DNA of 64,000 nucleotides from positions 1-64,000 of the forward strand of contig JALHJL010000011.1 in the NCBI GenBank assembly GCA_022839625.1. The letters run 5' to 3'. The translations under genes and the position numbers were made by a program. The stretch is from Phycisphaerales bacterium. Lineage in GTDB: Bacteria; Planctomycetota; Phycisphaerae; UBA1845; Fen-1342. Shown here piece by piece: positions 8,774-16,002 of this stretch; position 1 is the first letter of the stretch, and every line of letters begins with the position of its first letter. Below the pieces are notes generated by a model, which saw nothing but the letters and a program-made list of their open reading frames with translations, did not search any database and was not told where the DNA came from.

Positions 8774-9038
8774 CCGCCCCTGAGCGGAGTGCATGCGGAT
8801 TGGCCGCACCTGCCCCACGTGCCCGGGTGCCAACCCGTAAGACGATTCCGGCCTGCCCCTCGCGACAGCCAAACCTGATTCACGGACCCGGCCGACGCGC
8901 CGCCGGCCGTTGGGGCGAGAAGGCCAATAACAACGGGATTCCGCTCCCGGCGTGGGGCGTGCCGTCGTTTCGCGGGACAGACTATTCGATCGTATCCTGC
9001 CGCCGGCGGTCCGGCCGGGGGCGGTTGCCGTATCGGAA

Positions 9039-9079
9039 TTGAAACCGTACCGTGCCGATGCTATATTCAGGTAACTGAA
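9039..9079 (+). promoter_or_regulatory. isc operon promoter with overlapping palindromic operator
   Basis: TTGAAA (9039-9044) and TATATT (9062-9067) are separated by 17 bases, a near-ideal housekeeping promoter 30 bases before iscR. The inverted repeat TTCAG-GTAA-CTGAA (9066-9079) begins at the end of the -10 box and covers the expected transcription start. This is the place for an autorepressing Rrf2-family operator. The remainder of 8774-9038 holds nothing I can identify. Confidence 0.75.
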
Positions 9080-9096
9080 GGGAGTCGAGGTCGAGC

Positions 9097-9552
9097 ATGC
9101 TTACGCTGACCCGCAAGACAGAGTACGGGCTGATCGCGGTCTGCCATTTGGCGCAGGTTGGGGAGAAAGTCGTCAGTGCGCGGGACATCGCCAAGGAGCA
9201 GGCCGTGCCGCTGCCGCTGCTGATGAACGTGCTCAAGCGGCTGCACCGCGTCGGGTACGTCGCTTCGGTGCGCGGGGCACACGGGGGGTACACGCTGACG
9301 GCCGCACCCGAACAGCTCACGCTCGCCGACATCATCGAAGCGGTCGAGGGACCGGTGCACCTGGTGCGGTGCACGAACCCCAGCCGCACGGCGCGCAAGT
9401 GCGACCGGACCGCGCGGTGCTTCATACGACGTTCGGTGGCCCAGGTGCACAACGGGTTGCGGGAGTTCCTGGGAGCCGTGACGATCGCAGACATGCTGAC
9501 CGGCGCGCAGGCGCCGGCCGCGACCGACACCCCGAGGGTAGCGACACAATGA
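9097..9552 (+). CDS. iscR: Rrf2-family Fe-S cluster regulator IscR
   Basis: This 151-residue regulator has the Rrf2 winged helix (MLTLTRKTEYGLIAVCHLAQ, then the wing RGAHGGYTL) and three cysteines at 92, 102 and 108. That matches the three-Cys [2Fe-2S] site of IscR (92, 98 and 104 in E. coli), with wider first spacing. IscR represses the isc operon when it carries a cluster. The palindrome at 9066-9079 over the promoter fits autoregulation. Its stop overlaps the iscS start by four bases (ATGA), so the two are translationally coupled. Function is assigned from family and operon position. Confidence 0.92.
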   Translation: MLTLTRKTEYGLIAVCHLAQVGEKVVSARDIAKEQAVPLPLLMNVLKRLHRVGYVASVRGAHGGYTLTAAPEQLTLADIIEAVEGPVHLVRCTNPSRTARKCDRTARCFIRRSVAQVHNGLREFLGAVTIADMLTGAQAPAATDTPRVATQ

Positions 9553-10757
9553 GAGTATATCTCGACAACAATGCCACGACTCGTGTCGATCCGCTGGTGC
9601 TGGAGGCCATGCTCCCGTACTTCTGCGAGAAGTACGGCAACGCGGCCTCGCGCAGCCACAGCTTCGGCTGGGAGGCGGACGAGGCCGTGAAGAAGGCCCG
9701 GCAGCAGGTCGCCGACCTGATTGGCGCCGCGGCCGAGGACATCGTCTTCACGAGCGGGGCCACCGAGGGAAACAACATCGCCATCAAGGGCGTGGCCGCG
9801 ATGTACGCCGACAAGGGCCGGCACGTCGTCACGCAATCGACCGAGCACAAGGCGGTCATCGACCCGTGCAAGTATCTGGAGCAGCACGGCTTCCGCGTGA
9901 CTTTCCTGCCGGTGGACCATTGGGGCCGGATCGATCTGCAACAACTGGCGGACGCGATCAAGGAGGACACCATCCTCGTGTCGATCATGCACGGCAACAA
10001 CGAGATCGGCACGCTCCAGCCGATCGGCGAGATCGGGAAGCTGTGCAAGGCGCGCGGCGTTCTGTTTCACACGGATTGCTGCCAGACGTTTGGAAAGGTG
10101 CCCATCAACGTCCAGGAAATGGGGATCGATCTGCTGACGTGCAGCGCCCACAAGATCCACGGTCCCAAGGGCGTGGGGGCCCTGTACGTCCGGCGGAAGC
10201 GGCCGCGCGTGCGCTGCGAGCCGGTGCTGCACGGCGGCGGACACGAGCGGGGGATGCGGTCCGGGACGCTGAATGTGCCCGGCATCGTCGGGCTGGGGCA
10301 GGCGGCCGAGCTGTGCCGGTTGCACCTGGACACGGAGCCGGCGCGGCTGACGGCGTTGCGCGACCAGTTGTGGAGCGGCTTGCAGGCCCGCCTGGACCAC
10401 ATCGCGCTGAACGGCCACCCGACCGAGCGTACGCCCAGCAACCTGAACGTCTCGTTTGCCTACGTGGAGGGCGAGAGCCTGATGATGGGCATCAGCGACA
10501 TCGCCGTCTCCAGCGGCTCGGCCTGCACCAGTGCGTCGCTGGAGCCGAGCTACGTGCTGAAAGCGCTGGGCGTGGGCGATGACCTGGCCCACAGCAGCAT
10601 CCGGTTCTCGGTGGGACGATTCAATACCGAGGCGGAGATCGAGTACACGATCGACCGTGTGGCGGCGGCGGTGTGCAAGCTGCGCGAGATGAGCCCGCTG
10701 TACGAGATGGTTCAGGAAGGTATCGACCCGAGCAAGGTCGAGTGGGCGGAACGCTAG
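9549..10757 (+). CDS. iscS: Cysteine desulfurase IscS
   Basis: The 402-residue pyridoxal-phosphate enzyme removes sulfur from cysteine as a persulfide and passes it to IscU. Visible landmarks are the N-terminal YLDNNATT, the PLP lysine K202 in SAHKIHGPKG, the substrate-contact GGGHERGMRSGTLN and the mobile-loop cysteine C326 in SSGSACTSASLEPS. Its length is typical for the IscS/NifS group. The start ATG 9549 overlaps the iscR stop. IscU follows 54 bases downstream. Confidence 0.95.
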   Translation: MRVYLDNNATTRVDPLVLEAMLPYFCEKYGNAASRSHSFGWEADEAVKKARQQVADLIGAAAEDIVFTSGATEGNNIAIKGVAAMYADKGRHVVTQSTEHKAVIDPCKYLEQHGFRVTFLPVDHWGRIDLQQLADAIKEDTILVSIMHGNNEIGTLQPIGEIGKLCKARGVLFHTDCCQTFGKVPINVQEMGIDLLTCSAHKIHGPKGVGALYVRRKRPRVRCEPVLHGGGHERGMRSGTLNVPGIVGLGQAAELCRLHLDTEPARLTALRDQLWSGLQARLDHIALNGHPTERTPSNLNVSFAYVEGESLMMGISDIAVSSGSACTSASLEPSYVLKALGVGDDLAHSSIRFSVGRFNTEAEIEYTIDRVAAAVCKLREMSPLYEMVQEGIDPSKVEWAER

Positions 10758-10811
10758 GAGCACGAAGCCGCTGGCGGCCGCCGCCGCGGTCTCAACCAGG
10801 AGTTTCAAGGA

Positions 10812-11231
10812 ATGGCGTACGGCGACAAGATTCTCGATCACTACCAGAACCCGCGCAACGTGGGCGCGCTGGACCGCAACAGCGAGAACGTGGGCACCGG
10901 CATCGTCGGCGCTCCGGAGTGCGGCGACGTGCTCAAGCTCCAGATTCTCGTGGACGAGAACGAGAACATCGTTGATGCGAGGTTCAAGACCTTCGGCTGC
11001 GGCTCGGCCATCGCGTCCAGTTCGCTGGCGACCGAATGGGTGAAGGGCCGGACCCTGGACGAGGCGCTGGAGATCAAGAACACGGACATCGTGCGCGAGC
11101 TGGCCTTACCGCCGGTGAAGATCCACTGTAGTGTATTGGCGGAAGATGCGATCCGCGCGGCCGTGGCCGATCTGAAGGCCAAGCGGGCCGCCCGGGCCGG
11201 TACGGCGGAGTCCGGCGCCGGCGTGAAATGA
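10812..11231 (+). CDS. iscU: Fe-S cluster scaffold IscU
   Basis: The 139-residue scaffold holds the nascent [2Fe-2S] cluster. The ligands are present: C37 with D39 (APECGD), C63 (TFGCGSAIASSS) and C106 (HCSVLAEDA). The LPPVK chaperone-recognition motif (99-103) lies just before C106, so interaction with the HscA made by the same operon is expected. An Ala/Gly-rich tail of about 15 residues is not usual but looks harmless. A hairpin (GCCGGAG-GATG-CTCCGGC, 11234-11251) sits between its TGA and the next start. Confidence 0.95.
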   Translation: MAYGDKILDHYQNPRNVGALDRNSENVGTGIVGAPECGDVLKLQILVDENENIVDARFKTFGCGSAIASSSLATEWVKGRTLDEALEIKNTDIVRELALPPVKIHCSVLAEDAIRAAVADLKAKRAARAGTAESGAGVK

Positions 11232-11233
11232 GC

Positions 11234-11251
11234 GCCGGAGGATGCTCCGGC
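11234..11251 (+). repeat. Intercistronic hairpin after iscU
   Basis: Perfect 7-bp stem GCCGGAG/CTCCGGC with a GATG loop, two bases after the iscU stop. There is no T-tract, so it is not a terminator. It may stabilise the upstream message or tune expression of iscA. Confidence 0.6.
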
Positions 11252-11268
11252 GAGGAGACGATAACGAA

Positions 11269-11727
11269 ATGAGCACGGCACCCCCATCCGACCAGAATGC
11301 CCCGAAGGCTGCAACCGGGGCCGCAGGCGCCGCACCGCACTTGCAGGTGCGCAGCCGGGCCAAGCCGGCCGCCGATGGCGACGGCATCTGCCTCAGCGAC
11401 GTTGCGGCCAAGAACGTGCGTCAGTACATGGCCAACACCGAGAGCCCCGACACGCAGTACCTGTACGTAGGCGTGAAGGGCGGCGGGTGCAGCGGGCTGA
11501 CATACATCCTCGACCTGCGCGACGAGCGGCACGTCCCCGTCGCCGACACGGACGAAGCGTTCCTGTCGCACGACATCGTGATCGTGTGCGACCTGAAGAG
11601 CTACATGGTCGGCAACCTGGGCGGGACGATCATCGACTTCGAGGACGGGATGATGGGCAAGGGCTTCACCTTCAAGAACCCGAACGCCAAGCATACCTGC
11701 GGCTGCGGCTCCAGCTACTCGGCCTAG
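11269..11727 (+). CDS. iscA: A-type Fe-S carrier IscA
   Basis: The A-type carrier has the three conserved cysteines C74 (GGGCSGLTY) and C144/C146 (HTCGCGSSYS) that bind iron or a cluster for delivery to apoproteins. It is 152 residues from ATG 11269, with GAGGAG upstream at 11252-11257. The first 40 residues are an Ala/Pro-rich extension beyond the usual 107-residue family length. The operon position between iscU and hscB supports iscA over erpA or sufA. Confidence 0.9.
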   Translation: MSTAPPSDQNAPKAATGAAGAAPHLQVRSRAKPAADGDGICLSDVAAKNVRQYMANTESPDTQYLYVGVKGGGCSGLTYILDLRDERHVPVADTDEAFLSHDIVIVCDLKSYMVGNLGGTIIDFEDGMMGKGFTFKNPNAKHTCGCGSSYSA

Positions 11728-11749
11728 CACCGCTCATCGGACCGTCGGC

Positions 11750-12349
11750 ATGGACAGTTCGACCAAGACAGCCCCGGCCAAGTGTCGCGCCTGCCACCGG
11801 CCGATGGGCTCCCCGCTCTTCTGCGACCACTGCCACAGCCTCTATCCGTCCGAGGGCTTGAACCATTTCGAGCTGTTCGGGTTCCCGCCGGCCTTCGACA
11901 TCGATCCGGCCGCGCTGCGGCAGAAGTACCTTCAGCTCTCGCGCGGCGTCCACCCGGACCACCATGCCGCGAGCCCGGAATCGACGGACAGCCTGCGGTT
12001 AAGTGCGCAACTGAACGAGGCCCACCGCGTGCTGCTCGATCCGGTCTTGCGCGCGGAGTATTTGCTGGAGCTGTTTGGCGGGCCGGCCGCGAGTGCGGAC
12101 AAGGGCACCCTCGAGGGCGTGCTGGCGACGGCGTTGCAGCTCCGGGAGGACGTGTGCGACGCACAGGCCACGGGTGACCGTCCCGCGTTGGACCGCTGCG
12201 CAGCGCGCGTGCGCCAGCTCCACGAGGAGTTGCTGGCCGGAATCGGCGAGCTGGCCCGCCAACTGCCCGGCGATCCGCAGGTTCGGCGGCGGCTGCGCGC
12301 GACGTTGAACTCCATCAAGTACTACCAGAAGCTGCTCGGCGAGCTGTAG
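11750..12349 (+). CDS. hscB: HscB co-chaperone with N-terminal zinc-ribbon
   Basis: The 199-residue J-domain co-chaperone brings IscU to HscA and stimulates its ATPase. The HPD motif is at residues 68-70, followed by a C-terminal helical region as in HscB. Unusually for bacteria, the N-terminus carries two CxxC pairs (C12/C15 and C25/C28) before the NHFELFG that opens the J-domain. This is the arrangement known from eukaryotic HSC20. It lies seven bases upstream of hscA and 22 bases after iscA. Confidence 0.9.
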   Translation: MDSSTKTAPAKCRACHRPMGSPLFCDHCHSLYPSEGLNHFELFGFPPAFDIDPAALRQKYLQLSRGVHPDHHAASPESTDSLRLSAQLNEAHRVLLDPVLRAEYLLELFGGPAASADKGTLEGVLATALQLREDVCDAQATGDRPALDRCAARVRQLHEELLAGIGELARQLPGDPQVRRRLRATLNSIKYYQKLLGEL

Positions 12350-12355
12350 CGGGCC

Positions 12356-14317
12356 ATGACGGAAGAAACGATCATCGGCATCGATCTCGGCACGACTTTC
12401 TCGCTGGTGGCCCATGTCGATGAGGCCGGTGCGCACGTGATCCGGGACGAGCGCGGCGACGGCCGGGTGCCGTCCGTGATCGGCATTACCCCGGCCGCGG
12501 CGGGCGCCCGGCCGCAGGTGACGATCGGGTGGCCGGCCCGCGAGCACGCCATCGAGAACGCCCGTACCACCGTGTATTCGGTCAAACGCCTGATCGGCAA
12601 GGGGTGGGAAGACATCCGCCGCGACCTCCCTTTCCTGGCGTATGCCGTCACGCCCGGGCCGCGCGACACGTTACAGGTCGAGATCGACGGGCGGCGGTAC
12701 ACGCCCGAGGAGGTCTCGGCGACCATTCTGCGGGCGCTGCGCGAACGCGCCGAACAGCACCTGGGCCGGCCGGTGCACAAAGCCGTCCTCACCGTGCCGG
12801 CGTACTTCGACGATGCACAACGGCAGGCGACGCGCACCGCCGGCGCCGCCGCCGGTCTTGAAGTCGTCCGCATCGTCAACGAGCCGACCGCGGCCGCGCT
12901 GGCCTACGGAATCGGTCTGCGTGCGCGGCCCGGCCGCGCGGGACCGGTCGCCGGCGTGCCGCAGGACCGGCCCGAGGCCGGTCTCCCGGGCCGCGTTGCC
13001 CTTCCGACGCCGACCTGCCCGACGACGGGCGGCCAGTTCCAGGCGCAGACCGCGTCCGGGGAGACTGTCGCCGTGTTCGATCTGGGCGGTGGGACCTTCG
13101 ACGTCTCGATTCTGCGGCTCGAAGACGGCGTGTTCCAGGTGCTCAGCACCACGGGCGATACCCATCTCGGCGGGGACGACTTCGATCACGCCCTCATTCA
13201 GCTCGTCACCGATGAGGTCCGCGACCAGTTCGGCGTTTCCATTAGCGCGCCGGCGACCAAGCAGGCCCTGCGTTCGATGGCCGAGTCGGTGAAGATCCGC
13301 CTCAGTGAGCAACACACGGCGGAGATCGAACTCGACTTGGGGCGCGAACGCGTGTACCGGCGGACGATCACGCGCGGGGAGTTCGAGCAGCTCATCGGTC
13401 CGTTGGTCGAGCGCACCCTCGGCTCCTGCGAGCAGGCGCTGCGTGACGCCCGGCTGACACCCGCCGACCTCGCCCAGGTCATCCTGGTGGGCGGATCGAC
13501 GCGCATCCCGCTGGTCCGCCGGCGAGTCGGCGAGTTCTTCGGGCGGCCGCCATACACCGCCCTGAACCCGGACGAGGTGGTGGCGATCGGCGCTGCGATC
13601 CAGGCCGCTATTCTCAGCGGCCGGCAGCCGGACATGCTGCTGCTGGACGTGACCCCGCTCTCGCTGGGGATTGAGACGATGGGCGGCGCGATGGGCAAGC
13701 TCATCGTGCGCAACACGACCATCCCCTGCCGCGCGACCGAGAAATTCACCACCTTCGTGGACGGGCAGACGGCGATCAAGTTCAACGTGCTTCAGGGCGA
13801 ACGCGAGCTGGCCGCCGATTGTCGCTCGCTGGCCGAGTTCATCCTGGACGGCGTGCCGCCGATGCCCGCCGGCATGCCGAAGATCGAGGTCGAGTTCCTG
13901 ATCGACGCGAACGGGATTCTGAACGTGTCGGCGAAGGAGCTGCGCAGCGGCAAGCAGGCCGGCATCCAGATCATCCCGAACCACGGTCTGACGCGCGCCG
14001 AGGTGCAGCGCATCACGCGCGAGAGCATCGAGTTCGCACAGGCCGACATCGACGCACACCGGCGGATCGACCTGCGCAACCAGGTCGAGTTCGACGCGCA
14101 CAAGACCGAGCAGATGCTGGCCAAGGTCGGTCACCTGCTCGAACCGGCGGAACGGGAGCGCATCGAACGTGACATCGCCGCCCTGCGCAAGCTCGCCCAG
14201 GAGACCGAAGACCTCGACGAGCTGCACCGGGCACTGACCGCATTCGGCCACGGCACTCTGCACCTGGCGGAACTGGGAATCCGCGAGGCGCTCGTGCAGC
14301 GTGATCCGGCCCCGTAG
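12356..14317 (+). CDS. hscA: Hsp70-type chaperone HscA
   Basis: The 653-residue Hsp70 releases clusters from IscU using ATP. The ATPase signatures are present: GIDLGTTFSLVA, the phosphate-2 motif VFDLGGGTFDVSIL and VILVGGSTRIP. The substrate-binding domain has the usual beta (LLLDVTPLSLGIETMGG) and helical parts. About 40 extra Gly/Pro/Arg-rich residues (roughly 188-236) are inserted in the nucleotide-binding domain just before the phosphate-2 motif. Typical HscA is about 616 residues. No fdx or iscX follows; the stop is part of a TAGCGGCC hairpin element. Confidence 0.92.
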   Translation: MTEETIIGIDLGTTFSLVAHVDEAGAHVIRDERGDGRVPSVIGITPAAAGARPQVTIGWPAREHAIENARTTVYSVKRLIGKGWEDIRRDLPFLAYAVTPGPRDTLQVEIDGRRYTPEEVSATILRALRERAEQHLGRPVHKAVLTVPAYFDDAQRQATRTAGAAAGLEVVRIVNEPTAAALAYGIGLRARPGRAGPVAGVPQDRPEAGLPGRVALPTPTCPTTGGQFQAQTASGETVAVFDLGGGTFDVSILRLEDGVFQVLSTTGDTHLGGDDFDHALIQLVTDEVRDQFGVSISAPATKQALRSMAESVKIRLSEQHTAEIELDLGRERVYRRTITRGEFEQLIGPLVERTLGSCEQALRDARLTPADLAQVILVGGSTRIPLVRRRVGEFFGRPPYTALNPDEVVAIGAAIQAAILSGRQPDMLLLDVTPLSLGIETMGGAMGKLIVRNTTIPCRATEKFTTFVDGQTAIKFNVLQGERELAADCRSLAEFILDGVPPMPAGMPKIEVEFLIDANGILNVSAKELRSGKQAGIQIIPNHGLTRAEVQRITRESIEFAQADIDAHRRIDLRNQVEFDAHKTEQMLAKVGHLLEPAERERIERDIAALRKLAQETEDLDELHRALTAFGHGTLHLAELGIREALVQRDPAP

Positions 14318-14341
14318 CGGCCGACGAGCGCAGGGCTCGTC
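14315..14341 (+). repeat. Stop-anchored hairpin after hscA
   Basis: The hscA stop codon TAG opens the octamer TAGCGGCC, immediately followed by the perfect 7-bp hairpin GACGAGC-GCAGG-GCTCGTC (14323-14341). No T-run follows. The same octamer-plus-hairpin layout occurs at four stops in the hox/hyp operon. The remaining gap to 14738 shows no gene or clear promoter. Confidence 0.6.
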
Positions 14342-14738
14342 ACCTCCTCGGCGTCATCTGCAGGGTCCAACCCGGCAGCTTCGCGCGGCTCGGCCTGGAG
14401 GGACGGGCGGTCCGCGGGACAGGCGGGACAAGCGGGGTCATGCTACGGCGTGGGCGCGCTGTGCGGACGAGTTTGCGTCGTTCGCAGACCAGCGCTTGTC
14501 ACCGGCTGTTCCGGGCGGCGCGCGGCGGCCGCGGCGCGGCCGTTGAGTCCGTGCGCTGTCGTGTGTACGCTGCCCGCGGGTCGAGCGTTGCAGCGGGCGG
14601 TAGCGCTGCTGCACCGTGTTCGACAACCTTCGCGACGAGCTCGGTGTTGCGTCAGGAAAGACGATCGAAGCGGTCATACGTTTCCAACCGCCCGCCGCGG
14701 AAGTGTTGCTTCGCGCTGCGGCAGCGGGAGCCGCGGCC

Positions 14739-15827
14739 GTGACGGTGGAGACGGCAGCACTCCTGCTCGCCGGCTTCGCCGTCCTGGTCGGCGGGGCCGA
14801 GTTGCTCGTACGCGGCGCGGCGCGCGTCGCAGAGCTGTCCGGAATGACGCCGTTGGTGATCGGTCTGACCGTGGTGGCCTGCGGCACGAGCGCGCCGGAA
14901 CTGGCGGTGAACGTGGGGGCCGCCTGGCGGGGACAGCCGGACATCGCGTTGGGCAACGTGGTCGGCTCCAACATCTTCAACATCCTCGCGATCCTGGGCT
15001 GCTCGGCCCTCGCGGCTCCGCTGAGCATCGGCGCGCAGGTGATCCGGCGCGAGTTGCCGATCATGATCGCGGCGGGCGCAGGGGTGCTTGTGCTCAGCTC
15101 CGACCAGTGCATCGGGCGGGCCGAGGGAGTGGTGTTGCTGGCGGCGCTGGCCGCGTACGTCGCGTACGCCGTCCGTGCGGGCCGGTCCGCCGCGGGCTCC
15201 GCGCCTGCGTCGCGGCCTGCGCCGGTCGGCCCGTCGCAGAAGACCGCCGGCCGCATTCTCCGCCAGGTGTTGCTGATCGTTGCCGGCCTGGCCCTGTTGG
15301 CCCTCGGTACGCGGTGGGTAGTCAGCGGGGCGACGGCGATGGCTCAGGCGATGGGGGTGAGCGAGCTGGTCATCGGACTCACGATCGTGGCCATCGGCAC
15401 CGGTCTGCCGGAACTGGCAACGTCGGTGCTTGCAACCGTTCGCGGGCAGCGCGACATCGCCGTCGGCAACGTGGTGGGGTCGTGCATCTTCAACCTGCTC
15501 GGGATTCTCGGAGTTTCGGGCCTCCTCTGCCCGCTCCAGGTGGCGCGGGCCGCCTTGTGGTTCGATCTCCCCTTCATGGTGGTTGCTTCGCTGTTCTGCC
15601 TGCCGCTGTTCATTACGGGCGGCGTGCTGTCCCGCTGGGAGGGGGCGCTCTTTCTCGCCTATTACGCGGCGTACCTGGCGTACCTCGTGCTGGACGCGGC
15701 TGGGCACCCCGCGTTCCCGGCCTATCGGAATGTCATGCTGCTTTCGGTCGTGCCCGTCACGCTCGCCGTGGCCGGGACCGCTTACCTCCAGTGGGCGCGG
15801 GCACGGCGTGCCGGCGCCCGGAACTGA
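14739..15827 (+). CDS. CaxA/YrbG-type Na+/Ca2+ exchanger family membrane protein
   Basis: The 362-residue membrane protein shows the two inverted alpha repeats of the cation/Ca2+ exchanger superfamily: GTSAPEL...GNVVGSNIFN in the first half and GTGLPEL...GNVVGSCIFN in the second. About ten hydrophobic segments are split by an Ala/Pro-rich cytoplasmic loop. It should exchange Ca2+ (or another divalent ion) for Na+ or H+ at the inner membrane. GTG 14739 is preferred because GGGAG lies eight bases upstream; an in-frame start at 14616 adds non-family residues. It stands just before the Mrp antiporter operon, making a cation-homeostasis block. Confidence 0.85.
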   Translation: MTVETAALLLAGFAVLVGGAELLVRGAARVAELSGMTPLVIGLTVVACGTSAPELAVNVGAAWRGQPDIALGNVVGSNIFNILAILGCSALAAPLSIGAQVIRRELPIMIAAGAGVLVLSSDQCIGRAEGVVLLAALAAYVAYAVRAGRSAAGSAPASRPAPVGPSQKTAGRILRQVLLIVAGLALLALGTRWVVSGATAMAQAMGVSELVIGLTIVAIGTGLPELATSVLATVRGQRDIAVGNVVGSCIFNLLGILGVSGLLCPLQVARAALWFDLPFMVVASLFCLPLFITGGVLSRWEGALFLAYYAAYLAYLVLDAAGHPAFPAYRNVMLLSVVPVTLAVAGTAYLQWARARRAGARN

Positions 15828-16002
15828 TCGTCCGCGCTGGGCGAGGTCCGTCACGGCACAAGCCGGCGGGCGAGGGCGCGGCGTTCTTGCCGCCGGTTTT
15901 TGCCCGCGGTAGAAGGTACTCGGTGCGGCCGACGCCTCGATACTGAACTGGTGGCCGACCGGGCCGGGACCGGCTTGGCGGCCCTATGGCAGCACGCGAG
16001 CG

